Source: Saccharothrix deserti
GTDB taxonomy: Bacteria > Actinomycetota > Actinomycetes > Mycobacteriales > Pseudonocardiaceae
Assembly: GCF_009769385.1 (NCBI RefSeq)
Contig: NZ_ML775961.1
Coordinates: forward strand, 124,001 to 188,000
DNA: 64,000 nt
Direction of reading: 5' to 3'
Positions 51,563-60,539 of the stretch are shown here, one piece after another (the first letter of the stretch is position 1; each line of letters begins with the position of its first letter). The translations under genes and the position numbers were made by a program. The notes under the pieces were generated by a model that was not told where the DNA came from, searched no databases, and was given only the letters and a program-made list of their open reading frames with translations.

Positions 51563-52606
51563 TCATGCCGTGAGCAGGCGCACGGTGCGCGACACGGGCT
51601 GCGGGGTGGGCTCCAGGTGCAGCCGGCGCACATCCGCCGTGCTCGGGACGAGATCGGCCACGCACTCGCACGACCGATCTTCGAAGCCCGCGAACCGGTA
51701 GGTCACCGCCATCATCCGGTTGCGCTCGGTGCGGCGGAAGTCGGCGACCAGGTGGACCTTCGCGCCCACGGCGCGGTCGATCAGCCAGCGCAGGACGGTC
51801 GACCCCACGCCGTAGGACACCACCCGGCACGAGGTGGCCAGCAACTTCAAGTGCCACACCGCCGCACCCCGGTCGAGCAGCACGATCCCGACCTCGCCGT
51901 GGTCGCCGAACCGGTCGCGCAGCCGGACCACGAGCACCTCGTGGTCGGCGTCGGACAGCAGTGCCTCGAGAACCTCGTGGGAGTAGTGCACGCCGGTCGC
52001 GTTCATCTGGCTGGTCCGCCGGGTGAGTTCGGCCAACCTGTCCAGGTCCGCCGCCGTCGCCTGCCCGATGGTCATGACCGCGTCCAGCGACCGCAGGAAG
52101 TCCTCGTCGGTGCTGGTGAACTCGCGGCGAGCGGCGGCACGGCGCGACCGCGCCTGGTACAGCTCTCGCCGGCGGGCGGCGGTGGCCGTCCGCGGCACGT
52201 CGAACTCCGGCAACGTCACCAGGTCCGACACCCGGTCGGCCAGGTAGCACCGCACGGCGGGCAGGTGGAAGGCGACCTCGGCCTGCTCCACGGCCTGGTC
52301 GTCGACGAAGGCGATGGTGTCGAGGGCGAACCCGAGTTCCTCGGCGATCTCGCGCACCGAGTCCGACTTCGGGCCCCAACCGATCCGGGCCGCCACGAAG
52401 TACTTCGCGACGCCGAGCTCCTCCAGCTTCGCCCACGCCGCGTCGTGGTCGTTCTTGCTGGCAACAGCGTGCAGCACGCCCCGTCTGTCCAGTTCCACGA
52501 GCGCCGCGTGCGCCTCGGGTCGCAGCCGCGGTTCGTCGGCCTCGGCCAGGACGCCGTGCCACAGCGTCGCGTCGAGGTCCCACACCAGGCACTTCACCAG
52601 GTTCAT
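51563..52606 (-). CDS. FkbH-like HAD enzyme (glyceryl-ACP formation)
   Basis: A 347-residue FkbH-type protein. The HAD motif I is CLVWDLDATLWHGVL, followed by VASKNDHDAAWAKLEELGVAKYFVAARIGWGPKSDSVREIAEELG and FVDDQAVEQAEVAFHLP. The C-terminal acetyltransferase-like part has RTSQMNATGVHYS. These enzymes turn 1,3-bisphosphoglycerate into a glyceryl-S-ACP, the start of hydroxymalonyl- and methoxymalonyl-ACP extender units. The acceptor is likely the discrete ACP at 57913. ATG 52606 overlaps the acyl-CoA dehydrogenase stop. Confidence 0.92.
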   Translation of the reverse strand: MNLVKCLVWDLDATLWHGVLAEADEPRLRPEAHAALVELDRRGVLHAVASKNDHDAAWAKLEELGVAKYFVAARIGWGPKSDSVREIAEELGFALDTIAFVDDQAVEQAEVAFHLPAVRCYLADRVSDLVTLPEFDVPRTATAARRRELYQARSRRAAARREFTSTDEDFLRSLDAVMTIGQATAADLDRLAELTRRTSQMNATGVHYSHEVLEALLSDADHEVLVVRLRDRFGDHGEVGIVLLDRGAAVWHLKLLATSCRVVSYGVGSTVLRWLIDRAVGAKVHLVADFRRTERNRMMAVTYRFAGFEDRSCECVADLVPSTADVRRLHLEPTPQPVSRTVRLLTA

Positions 52607-53727
52607 GACCACACCTTCAGCGCGTGCTCGGCCAGCAGGAGCTGGTTGATCTCCGTGCTGCCCTCGATGAACTCCATCAACTTCGCGTCGCGGTAGGCCC
52701 GGGCGACCGGGTGGCCGTCGTGTGCGCCGGCCGAGCCCAGCACCTGGACGGCGGCCGTCGCGCCACGTGCCGCACCGGTCGCGGCGACCTGCTTGGCCAG
52801 CACGGCCGCGGTCACCGCGTCCGGCGAACCCGCGGCCCACAGCTCGCCGGCGTGCACGCAGGTGTGCGTGGCGGTGCGTTCGGCGACCAGCAGTTCGGCC
52901 AGGTGCCGAGCCACCAGCTGGTGGTCGGCCAGCGGAACGCCGAACTGCGTGCGGGTCCGGGCGTGCGCGGTCGCCGCGGCCAGGCACGCACGCAGGATGC
53001 CCACGCAACCCCACGCCACGGACAGCCTGCCCGCGGTCAGTGCCGAGGCGACGAGCATCCCGAGCGGCAGGCCCGCACCGCCGAGCAGCGCGTCCCGATC
53101 GACCCGGACCCCGTCCAGGAGCACCTCGGCGTGCCCCGCTGCCCGACAGCCCAGCGGGGCGGGCACGGGCTCGACCGTCACACCGGGCAGGTCGGTGTTC
53201 ACCAGGACGATCCCGCCCCCGTCGGCGTAGCGGCCGAACACCACGACGACATCGGCGTACACCGCCGCGGTCACCCAGCTCTTGCGGCCGTCGACCACGA
53301 GCGCGTCGCGGTCTGGTCGGATGGTCGTCGCGATGGCCCCGAGGTCGCTGCCCGCGGAGGGTTCGCTGAACGCCACCGCTGCCAGGTCCCCGGATGTCAA
53401 GCGGGCGAGCTGAGCCGCCCGGTGCGCGTCGCGGCCGAACCGGCGCACCGTCCACGCGGCCATGTCGTGCGAGGTCAGCACGCTGCGGAGTGAGCTGCAC
53501 AGCGCGCCGACCCCGGCGGTGTACTCCCCGGCCCGCGGACCGGCCAGCCCGAGGCCGCCGTCCTCGGTCGGGAGGTCGGGGCACAACAACCCCCGGCCGG
53601 CCAGCCCGCGGACGACGTCGACCGGAAGCCTGCCCGCGAGGTCCCACTCGGCCGCCCGGTCCGCGACCGCCGCCGTGACCTCGGCGAGCGCGGCGGCGGA
53701 CCGCTCCCGGGACCCGGTGGTGGTCAC
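52603..53727 (-). CDS. Acyl-CoA dehydrogenase-like enzyme of hydroxymalonyl-ACP synthesis
   Basis: A 374-residue flavoprotein. It has FSEPSAGSDLGAIATTIR, the FAD-binding RTQFGVPLADHQLVARHLAEL, and EGSTEINQLLLAEHALKVW at the C-terminus (Glu of the catalytic-base region). It corresponds to FkbI/Asm15-type enzymes that oxidise the carrier-bound 2-hydroxy-3-oxo intermediate. GTG 53727 overlaps the 3-hydroxyacyl-CoA dehydrogenase stop, as expected for a functional set. Confidence 0.9.
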   Translation of the reverse strand: MTTTGSRERSAAALAEVTAAVADRAAEWDLAGRLPVDVVRGLAGRGLLCPDLPTEDGGLGLAGPRAGEYTAGVGALCSSLRSVLTSHDMAAWTVRRFGRDAHRAAQLARLTSGDLAAVAFSEPSAGSDLGAIATTIRPDRDALVVDGRKSWVTAAVYADVVVVFGRYADGGGIVLVNTDLPGVTVEPVPAPLGCRAAGHAEVLLDGVRVDRDALLGGAGLPLGMLVASALTAGRLSVAWGCVGILRACLAAATAHARTRTQFGVPLADHQLVARHLAELLVAERTATHTCVHAGELWAAGSPDAVTAAVLAKQVAATGAARGATAAVQVLGSAGAHDGHPVARAYRDAKLMEFIEGSTEINQLLLAEHALKVWS

Positions 53728-54581
53728 GCCGGCCCCGGGTAGGTGAAGAAGCCGCGGCCGGACTTGCGGCCCAGGTCACCCGCCCGCACCTTCGCCAGCA
53801 ACAGGTCACTGGGCTGGTAGCCGAACCCGCCGAGGCGTTCGTGCAGGACGGTGAGCGAGTCGACGACGTTGTCCAAGCCGATCAGGTCGGCGGTGGCGAG
53901 CGGGCCGGTGCGGTGGCCGAGGCAGTCGGTGAAGGCCGTGTCCACCACCTCCGGCGTCGCCAGTCCTTCCTGCACGATCCGGCTCGCCTCGTTGATCATG
54001 CGTTGGAGCACCCGGTTGACCACGAAACCCGGCCCGTCGCCGACCACGACGGCGGTGCATCCCAGGGCGTCCAGCAGCGAGGTCGCCGCGCGCATGGTCG
54101 CTTCCGCCGTGCGTGGGCCGCGCACCACCTCCACCGCGCGGATGTGCGTGGGCGGGTTCATGAAGTGCAGCCCGACCAGGTCCGCCGGTCGCCCGGTGCG
54201 GTCGGCCAGGTCGTCGACCGGGATGCCGGACGTGGTCGAGCCGAGCAGTGCGTCCGGCGCGGCCATCCGCGCCACCTCAGCCAGCACCGCCGCCTTGACC
54301 GGGAGGTGCTCGGGGACCGACTCGACCACCGCCCGCGCCACCGCCACGTCGGCGAGGCGGTCGGTGGCGGTCAGCGCGCCGTCCGGCGTCCCGGTCGGCA
54401 GCGCGCCGGTCAGCCGGGCCAGCCGCAGCAGAGCGGACACCCGAGATCCCGCGGTGTCCACGGCACGCCGGTCGGAATCCACCAGCACCACGTCGACACC
54501 ACGGCCGATCGCCAACGTCGCCAGCCCGGTGCCGAGCACACCCGCGCCGACGATCGCCAGCGGCCTGTGATCCGCTGTCAA
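53724..54581 (-). CDS. 3-hydroxyacyl-CoA dehydrogenase-like enzyme of hydroxymalonyl-ACP synthesis
   Basis: A 285-residue NAD-dependent dehydrogenase. It has AIVGAGVLGTGLATLAIGRG, GSTTSGIPVDDLADRTGRP, GLHFMNPPTHIRAVEVV and VGDGPGFVVNRVLQRMINEA. I choose TTG 54581, six bases after GGAGGAGG, over the GTG at 54596, which sits upstream of that site. It corresponds to FkbK/Asm13, which oxidises glyceryl-ACP. No O-methyltransferase follows in the window, so the extender unit is probably hydroxymalonyl-ACP unless a methyltransferase lies elsewhere. Confidence 0.9.
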   Translation of the reverse strand: MTADHRPLAIVGAGVLGTGLATLAIGRGVDVVLVDSDRRAVDTAGSRVSALLRLARLTGALPTGTPDGALTATDRLADVAVARAVVESVPEHLPVKAAVLAEVARMAAPDALLGSTTSGIPVDDLADRTGRPADLVGLHFMNPPTHIRAVEVVRGPRTAEATMRAATSLLDALGCTAVVVGDGPGFVVNRVLQRMINEASRIVQEGLATPEVVDTAFTDCLGHRTGPLATADLIGLDNVVDSLTVLHERLGGFGYQPSDLLLAKVRAGDLGRKSGRGFFTYPGPA

Positions 54582-54621
54582 CCGCGCCTCCTCCACGTCG
54601 ACCCGGGTCGCCGACCCGGGT

Positions 54622-55827
54622 TCAGTCCCGCCACGTCACCCACAGGTGCTCCAGTCCGCGCAACCCGAGGTTGGCGCGCCACGCGCCCGACATGTCGACC
54701 GCGCGCAACCCCGGGAACCGTCCCAGCAACGCGCGCAGCGCCACCAAGCCCTCGGTGCGGGCCAGTCCCGCGCCGAAGCAGAAGTGCGCCGACCAGCCGA
54801 ACGCCAGGTGCCGGTTGTCCGCTCGGCCCAGGTCGAGCCGACCGGGATCGGGGAACCGGCTCGGGTCCCGGTTCGCCGCGCCCAGCACCGCGACCACGGC
54901 CTGCCCGCGCCGCATCCGCGTGCCGCCGATCTCGACGTCCTCCTTGGCCACCCGCGCGGTGTGCTGGCTCGGGCTCTCGAAGCGGAGCAGTTCCTCGACC
55001 GCACTGGGGAACAGTCCCGGGTCGGCGTGCAGCCGGCGCAGTTGGTCGGGGTGGCGCAGGAGGGTGAGCACGCCGTTGCCGATCAGGTTCGTCGTGGTCT
55101 CTTGGCCGCCGACCATGGTGAGGACGAGGTTGGCGACGATCTCGTCCTCGGACAGTCGCCGGCCCTCGACCTCACCGTCGACCAGCGCCGCGACGAGCCC
55201 TTCGCGCGACCGGTCCGGCCGGCGCACCGCGTCGCGGAAATACGCGAGCATCTCCTCCAGGCCGCGCAGCAGGTGGTGCGCGCGGTCGGGATTGTGCTGG
55301 AAGTTGCCCAGCACCTCGGCGAACGTCTCCGACCAGGCTTTGAGCATCAGGTGGTCGTCGATCGGGACACCCAGCACGCGCGCGGTGACCATCGCCGGCA
55401 GCACCGCGGCGAAGTCGGCCAGCACGTCCATCCCGGACTGCTCGGCCACACGGTCGAGCAGCTCGTCGGCCAGGGCGGCGATGTCCGCGCGCAGTCCCTC
55501 GACCCGCCGCGGGGTGAACGCCGCCGCGTACAGCGCGCGCAAGCGGGTGTGCTCGGGAGGGTCGACGAACAGCATCTGCCGCACCATCACCTCGGCGACG
55601 GGCGCCAGCCGGGCCATTCCCAGCTCGCGCAGCCGGTCGGGTCCCGGTGTGCGTTCGGCCGACAACCGGTTGAGGACGTCGACCACGTCGGCGTAACGCG
55701 TGACCACCCACACGTGCAGGTACGGGTCGAAGTGCACCGGGCTCTCGGTGCGCAGCCGGTCGTACAGCGGGTACGGGTCGGCCAGCACGTCGGGGGAGAG
55801 CAGGTGGTGCAGGCTCAGCTCGGTCAC
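54622..55827 (-). CDS. Cytochrome P450
   Basis: A 401-residue P450 with MLFVDPPEHTRLRALY, I-helix MVGGQETTTNLIGNG, ExxR in EELLRFESPSQHTAR and the heme loop FGWSAHFCFGAGLAR with Cys350. The gene sits directly behind an A-PCP protein with overlapping GTGA codons. P450s so placed commonly beta-hydroxylate the amino acid held on that PCP. With a leucine-like adenylation code this would give beta-hydroxyleucine (inference). Confidence 0.92.
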   Translation of the reverse strand: MTELSLHHLLSPDVLADPYPLYDRLRTESPVHFDPYLHVWVVTRYADVVDVLNRLSAERTPGPDRLRELGMARLAPVAEVMVRQMLFVDPPEHTRLRALYAAAFTPRRVEGLRADIAALADELLDRVAEQSGMDVLADFAAVLPAMVTARVLGVPIDDHLMLKAWSETFAEVLGNFQHNPDRAHHLLRGLEEMLAYFRDAVRRPDRSREGLVAALVDGEVEGRRLSEDEIVANLVLTMVGGQETTTNLIGNGVLTLLRHPDQLRRLHADPGLFPSAVEELLRFESPSQHTARVAKEDVEIGGTRMRRGQAVVAVLGAANRDPSRFPDPGRLDLGRADNRHLAFGWSAHFCFGAGLARTEGLVALRALLGRFPGLRAVDMSGAWRANLGLRGLEHLWVTWRD

Positions 55828-57587
55828 GGGCGGTCCGATCCGGCGGCCTCGTCCTCGCTCAGGGCCTCGACCTCGTCGAGCAGCATCGCCTCGATGCCCG
55901 CGGCCATGCGGGACACAGTCGGATGGGCGAACAGGAAGCGCAGCGTCATGTCGACGCCGAACCGTTCCTGGAGGCGCATCACCAACTGCGCGCCGAGCAG
56001 CGAGTGGCCGCCGAGGCGGAAGAAGTCCTCGTCGACGGCGACGGTCGGCAGCTGGAGCACGTCCGCCACCATCGGCACGAGAGTCGCTTCGAGCTCACCG
56101 CCGAGTCCCGGGTTCCGCCCTGGAGCCGGTGCGGGCGGCAACTCGGCCCGGTTCACCTTTCCGTTGGGGCTCAAGGGGAATTCGGTCAGCCACACGTAGC
56201 CGCCGGGGACCATCGGCGCGGGCAGTCGGTCGGCGACGAAGGCCACGAGTTCCTCCTCTCCGGGTGGATCGCCCTCGGACACGAGGTAGGCGATGAGCCG
56301 TGGCGTGGTGGGCCGGCCAGGCTCGGGCACGACCACGGCCGAGCGCACCGCAGGGTGCGCGGTCAGCGCGGCGGCCACCTCGGCGGGCTCGATCCGGTAG
56401 CCGTTGAGCGAGATCTGGTCGTCCACCCTGCCCAGGAACTCGAGTTCTCCGTCGGGACCGCGGCGCACCCGGTCGCCGGTGCGCAGCAGCCGCGTGCCGG
56501 GACGTCCACCGAGGTGGTCGGGCACGAAGCGCGAGGCCGTCAACGCGGGTTGGCCCGCGTAGCCGCGGGCGAGGGCGGGACCGCCGAGCAGGAGCTCGCC
56601 CGCGGTTCCTCCCGGCACCGGGTGGAGGTCCTCGTCGACGATGTGCACGTCGGCGTGGTCGACCGGGGTGCCGATCGTGGGTGTGCCGACGCCGGGTCGC
56701 ACGTGGCCCGTCGTCGACACGACCACCGCCTCGGTGAGTCCGTAGTTGTTGACCACCGCGAAGGGGAGTCCCGGCGGCGGTCGGCGCAGCAGCGCCTCGC
56801 CACCGGTGAGGAGGGTGCGCAGCGGCGTGTCGGCGGGCCAGTCCAGAGCCATCAGCGACTCGGCCAGCGCGGTGGGCGCGAACGCGGTGGTGATGCCCTC
56901 GCGCGACAGCCAGTCCCGCAGCGCGGTGGGCGACAGCCGGGTCTCCTCGTCGGGTACGTGCAGGGACGCGCCCGCCGTCAGCGCCGCCCACGTCTCCCAG
57001 ACCGCGGCGTCGAAGCCGGGACCGGCGATTTGCGCCACCCGGTCGGCCGAGGACAGGGCGAACGCGCGGTGGTGCCAGTCGACGAGGTGGCGCAGCCCGG
57101 CGTGGTCGACCTGCACGCTCTTCGGGCGGCCACTCGACCCCGACGTGTGGATGACGTAAGCCAGCGAGTTCTCGTGATGCCGCACGGCGGACGACAGTCC
57201 ACTATGGACGAATTGGTCGGCGGTGAGGTCGATCTCCGTCACACCCGCCGGCGCGCGTAGTCCGCCCGGCGCGCGAACCAGGATCGTCGCGCCGGAATCG
57301 GCCACCGTGGACCGCAGGCGCAGCACCGGGTGCGCGGGGTCGACCGGGGCGTAGGGCGCGCCTGCGGTGAGCACGCCCAGCGCGCCGATCACCAACGCCG
57401 CCGACCGGGGCAGGCACAGCAGCACCGGTGTCTCCGGTGCCGCGCCCGCCCGTCGCAGTCGTTCGGCGAGCGCGTCGGCACGATCGACGAGTTCGGCGTA
57501 GGTCAAGGCACCGTCGGGGCCGATGACCGCCACGGCGTCCGGCGTGCGCGCGGCCCACTTCCGCACGAGGTCGTCGACACTGTCCAC
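55824..57587 (-). CDS. Two-domain NRPS loading protein: adenylation and PCP
   Basis: A 587-residue A-PCP didomain. The A domain (1-490) has YVIHTSGSSGRPKSVQVDHAG, FDAAVWETWAAL, NNYGLTEAVV, RTGDRVRRGPDG and the lysine in SPNGKVNR. The PCP (about 505-580) has DEDFFRLGGHSLLGAQLVMRL. Hand alignment to GrsA gives Asp-Ala-Trp-?-Leu-Gly-Asn-Val-Val, matching the well-known leucine code at all eight positions I could read. GTG 57587 has GGAGG upstream. There is no condensation domain, so it should deliver a starter amino acid directly to the PKS module. Confidence 0.92.
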   Translation of the reverse strand: MDSVDDLVRKWAARTPDAVAVIGPDGALTYAELVDRADALAERLRRAGAAPETPVLLCLPRSAALVIGALGVLTAGAPYAPVDPAHPVLRLRSTVADSGATILVRAPGGLRAPAGVTEIDLTADQFVHSGLSSAVRHHENSLAYVIHTSGSSGRPKSVQVDHAGLRHLVDWHHRAFALSSADRVAQIAGPGFDAAVWETWAALTAGASLHVPDEETRLSPTALRDWLSREGITTAFAPTALAESLMALDWPADTPLRTLLTGGEALLRRPPPGLPFAVVNNYGLTEAVVVSTTGHVRPGVGTPTIGTPVDHADVHIVDEDLHPVPGGTAGELLLGGPALARGYAGQPALTASRFVPDHLGGRPGTRLLRTGDRVRRGPDGELEFLGRVDDQISLNGYRIEPAEVAAALTAHPAVRSAVVVPEPGRPTTPRLIAYLVSEGDPPGEEELVAFVADRLPAPMVPGGYVWLTEFPLSPNGKVNRAELPPAPAPGRNPGLGGELEATLVPMVADVLQLPTVAVDEDFFRLGGHSLLGAQLVMRLQERFGVDMTLRFLFAHPTVSRMAAGIEAMLLDEVEALSEDEAAGSDRP

Positions 57588-57605
57588 GTGGTCCTCCGGC
57601 CCGTA

Positions 57606-57815
57606 TCAGCGGTCGGCCTGCATCGCACGGCGCAGACTCGCCGGACGCATGTCCGTCCACACCGCGGCGATGTAGGCCAGGCAATCGTCTCTGGAACCCT
57701 CGACGCCGATGTCCCGCCAACCCGGCGGATCGTCCAGGCCGATGCGCCAGACGGAGTACTGCTCCTCGTGGTTGACCACCACTTTGTAGCGTTCTTCGCG
57801 TGCGCTGTCCGACAT
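57606..57815 (-). CDS. MbtH-like protein
   Basis: A 69-residue protein. It has the family pattern of hydrophobic and Trp residues (VVVNHEEQYSVWRIGLDDPPGWRDIG) and the C-terminal CLAYIAAVWTDMRPASL. MbtH-like proteins bind and activate NRPS adenylation domains; the partner is the A-PCP encoded 18 bases downstream. ATG 57815 is chosen because the in-frame start at 57890 adds 25 unlike residues. Confidence 0.92.
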   Translation of the reverse strand: MSDSAREERYKVVVNHEEQYSVWRIGLDDPPGWRDIGVEGSRDDCLAYIAAVWTDMRPASLRRAMQADR

Positions 57816-57912
57816 GACGGCACCCCCGTGGTGATTGTCGTCAGCACCGCTGCCGCGCGGGTACTGACATGTGTGTCTTGACAGTTCCACCGCGCCTCGC
57901 GCGGAAAGCCCG

Positions 57913-58155
57913 CTACCGCGCCAGCTTGCGCGCCACGAAGCGCTCGATCGCCGCGATGCTGCGGAAGTTGTCCAAGTTCAGGTCCTCGTCGGCGACGACG
58001 AGCGCGAACTCGTGCTCCACGAACACCACGAGTTGCAGCGCCAGCAGCGAGTTCACCAGCCCCGTGGCGAAGATGTCGTCCTCGCGGCGCAGCTCGACCC
58101 GCTCGCTCACGTGCCGTTGGAGGAACTCCGACACCTTGGTCGTGACATCCGGCAT
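57913..58155 (-). CDS. Discrete acyl carrier protein for the hydroxymalonyl unit
   Basis: An 80-residue carrier with phosphopantetheine Ser36 in TGLVNSLLALQLVVFVE, as in FkbJ/Asm14-type carriers that hold glyceryl-derived units. ATG 58155 lies seven bases after AAAGGAG. It sits between the PKS genes and the MbtH and NRPS genes, upstream in the same operon as the three extender-unit enzymes. Confidence 0.9.
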   Translation of the reverse strand: MPDVTTKVSEFLQRHVSERVELRREDDIFATGLVNSLLALQLVVFVEHEFALVVADEDLNLDNFRSIAAIERFVARKLAR

Positions 58156-58168
58156 GACACCGCTCCTT

Positions 58169-60538
58169 TCATCGTCGGCTCCAGCCCCGGTAGTCGAACG
58201 GGTAGGTCGGCAACGGCACCCGGACCCGGTCGGGGTGCACCCTGCGCCAGTCCACGAAGACACCGCACCGCCACAGCTCGGCCAGCCCGCTCGGCAGTGG
58301 GTCGTCACCGCGGCCGTCATCGGGCAGCATCGCGACGACCCGACCGAGCCGCGCCCTGGTCATCCGCGTGTGCTGGCGGGCGAACGAGCTGAGCGCGGTG
58401 CCGTGGCCGACCTCGACCAGGACGTGGTCGCGATCGGCGAGAACAGCGCCGACGCCGTCGTGGAACCGGACCGTGCCGCACAGGTGCTCCACCCAGTGGT
58501 CCGCGTCCGGCGCCACGGTGAGCCACGTGCCGCTCACCGTGGACACGAGCGGGATCGCCGCCGGCGAGAACCGCGTCGCCGCGGCGACGCGGTGCAGGTC
58601 ACACGCGACCGGGGCCAGGGTGCGCGAGTGGAACGCGTGCCGCACGTCCAATGGGCGCGAGGCGATGCCCCGCGCGGCCAGCGCGGTCGCGATCCGCTCC
58701 ACTTCCGCCGGTTCCCCGGCCAGCACGCAGGCGCCCTTGCCGTTGACCGCAGCCAGATCGACCCCCGGCCGGAGGTGTTCGCGGGCCTCCTCCTCGCCCA
58801 GCGGCACGGCGATCATCGAGCCCGCAGGCAGGTCGGCGATCAGCCGGGCGCGTTCGGCGACCAGCCGGACGGCGTCCTCGGGGTCGATCGCACCCGCCAC
58901 GCAGGCCGCGACGTACTCGCCCAGGCTGTGGCCGACGACGGCGGCTGGTTCCACGCCCCAGGCCATGAGCTGCCGGGCCAGCGCGTGCTCGCCGATGAAC
59001 AACGCGGGCTGGGCCACCGCGGTGTCGGTCGGCTCCGGCGTGGTCCGGGTCCTCAGCAGGCTCAGCGGGTCGCCGCCGGCCGTGGTCGGGCGGTCGCTCA
59101 TGAGCACCTCCCGCACGCGGTGGGCGAGGTCGGGGTCGAGCGCTCGCAGACCCCGGTCCACCCAGTGCCGGTAGGTCTCGGCACGGCGGTACAGCCGTGC
59201 GCCGGAGCCGTCGTGCCGCACGCCCAGGCCGGGGAACAGGAACACCGCCCTGGCCTTGCCGTGCACGATCACCGGCGTCGCCCGGCCCAACTCGTCGCGG
59301 GCCTGCGCGGTCGTGCTCGCGGTGATCGCGATGCGGTGCGGCAACGGACGCCTGCCGACCTGGAGCGTGTGGGCGATGTCGGCCAGCGCGCTGTCCGCCG
59401 CGGTGTCCAGATGCGTGCGCAGGCGCGAGGTGAGCACGCCGAGCGCAGGCGCGGTGGCTGCGGAGAGGGGGATCACGAACGGCCCCTCGGGCGCGGGTGG
59501 GATGGGGCGCGGGGGTGGCGACTCCTGCACGACCACGTGCACGCTCGTGCCGCCGACACCGGCCGAACCGACGCAGCCGATGCGTGCTCGACCGGGTTCG
59601 GCGGTCCACGGGCCGGGCCGGTCGACGGCGGTGAACGGCTCCCCGGTGGCCGGCAGAGCGGCCACCGGACGGCTCTCGGGTGTTGTCGGGAACTCGCGGT
59701 GCGCCAATGCCAGCACGAGTTTGAGCAGGCTGCGGATGCCGGCCGCGTGTCCGGCGGCCCGTGTCGTCGCGTCCGCACCGCCCACCACCACTCGACCCGC
59801 GCGCGTTCCGGCGAAGGCGCGTCGCAGGGACTCCGCCTCCGCCGCGACGTGCTCGGGGAGGTCGAGGGCCGCTGGTTCGAAGTAGTCGACGTCCTCCGCT
59901 GACACCCCCGCACACCGCCATGCCTCGGCGACGGCGGCCGATCGGGCCAGCGGGTCCGCGGCTGCCCACCCGGCCCGCCTGCCCCCGTCGTTGCCGACCG
60001 CCGAACCGCGGATCACCGCGAGGACGCGATCACCCGCCGCGTCCTCGAGCCTGCGCAGGACGACCACCCCCGCACCGCCGCCCGGCGGCCCCGCCGCGCC
60101 GCCCGCCAGTGCCAGGTCGCAGTCACCGGTCCGCAACGCCTGCGCGGCCACGTGCACGGCGGCCAGGGACGAGGACTCACCCGAACCCACCGACAGGGCC
60201 GGGCCGGTGGTGTCCAGGCAGTACGCCACCCTGGCGGCCAGCTCGTCGGGCACGGGCGAGCCGCCGTAGACACCCACCCGACCGGTGAACCCGGACGGGT
60301 CGTGGCCCGCGTCCTCCGCCGCGGTGAGGCAGCACTCCAGGAACAGCCGGACCGCGGGGTGGAGTTCGTCGGCCTCCGGTTCCGCGAGACCGAAGCAGGC
60401 GGCGTCGAACCCGTGCGGATCACCCACTGGTCTGCTGGTCGAAGCGGTTCGCACCAGGCGCCACAGCCCGTGGTGGTCCTCCGCGTCCGGGTAGCGGGCG
60501 GCCAGGCCGATGACGGCGATGTCGGCGGACCCCGGCAC
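58169..60538 (-). CDS. PKS protein: degenerate KS plus malonyl-type acyltransferase
   Basis: 789 residues: a KS-like domain (1-340) and an AT domain (about 430-735), ending in the post-AT linker LPTYPFDYRGW. The KS is not a normal condensing domain: the nucleophile Cys is Glu121 (GSGESSSLAAVH), the first His motif EAHGT is lost (FEPAALDL), while the second His survives (TTRAAGHAAG). It is shorter than usual. The AT has FLFPGLGV, nucleophile Ser538 in GHSLGEYVAA and HAFHS at 634-638, the malonyl type. No ACP is attached. It may be a decarboxylating or inactive loading module, or a trans-acting AT for the neighbouring AT-less module. Confidence 0.88.
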   Translation of the reverse strand: MPGSADIAVIGLAARYPDAEDHHGLWRLVRTASTSRPVGDPHGFDAACFGLAEPEADELHPAVRLFLECCLTAAEDAGHDPSGFTGRVGVYGGSPVPDELAARVAYCLDTTGPALSVGSGESSSLAAVHVAAQALRTGDCDLALAGGAAGPPGGGAGVVVLRRLEDAAGDRVLAVIRGSAVGNDGGRRAGWAAADPLARSAAVAEAWRCAGVSAEDVDYFEPAALDLPEHVAAEAESLRRAFAGTRAGRVVVGGADATTRAAGHAAGIRSLLKLVLALAHREFPTTPESRPVAALPATGEPFTAVDRPGPWTAEPGRARIGCVGSAGVGGTSVHVVVQESPPPRPIPPAPEGPFVIPLSAATAPALGVLTSRLRTHLDTAADSALADIAHTLQVGRRPLPHRIAITASTTAQARDELGRATPVIVHGKARAVFLFPGLGVRHDGSGARLYRRAETYRHWVDRGLRALDPDLAHRVREVLMSDRPTTAGGDPLSLLRTRTTPEPTDTAVAQPALFIGEHALARQLMAWGVEPAAVVGHSLGEYVAACVAGAIDPEDAVRLVAERARLIADLPAGSMIAVPLGEEEAREHLRPGVDLAAVNGKGACVLAGEPAEVERIATALAARGIASRPLDVRHAFHSRTLAPVACDLHRVAAATRFSPAAIPLVSTVSGTWLTVAPDADHWVEHLCGTVRFHDGVGAVLADRDHVLVEVGHGTALSSFARQHTRMTRARLGRVVAMLPDDGRGDDPLPSGLAELWRCGVFVDWRRVHPDRVRVPLPTYPFDYRGWSRR

Positions 60539-60539
60539 G

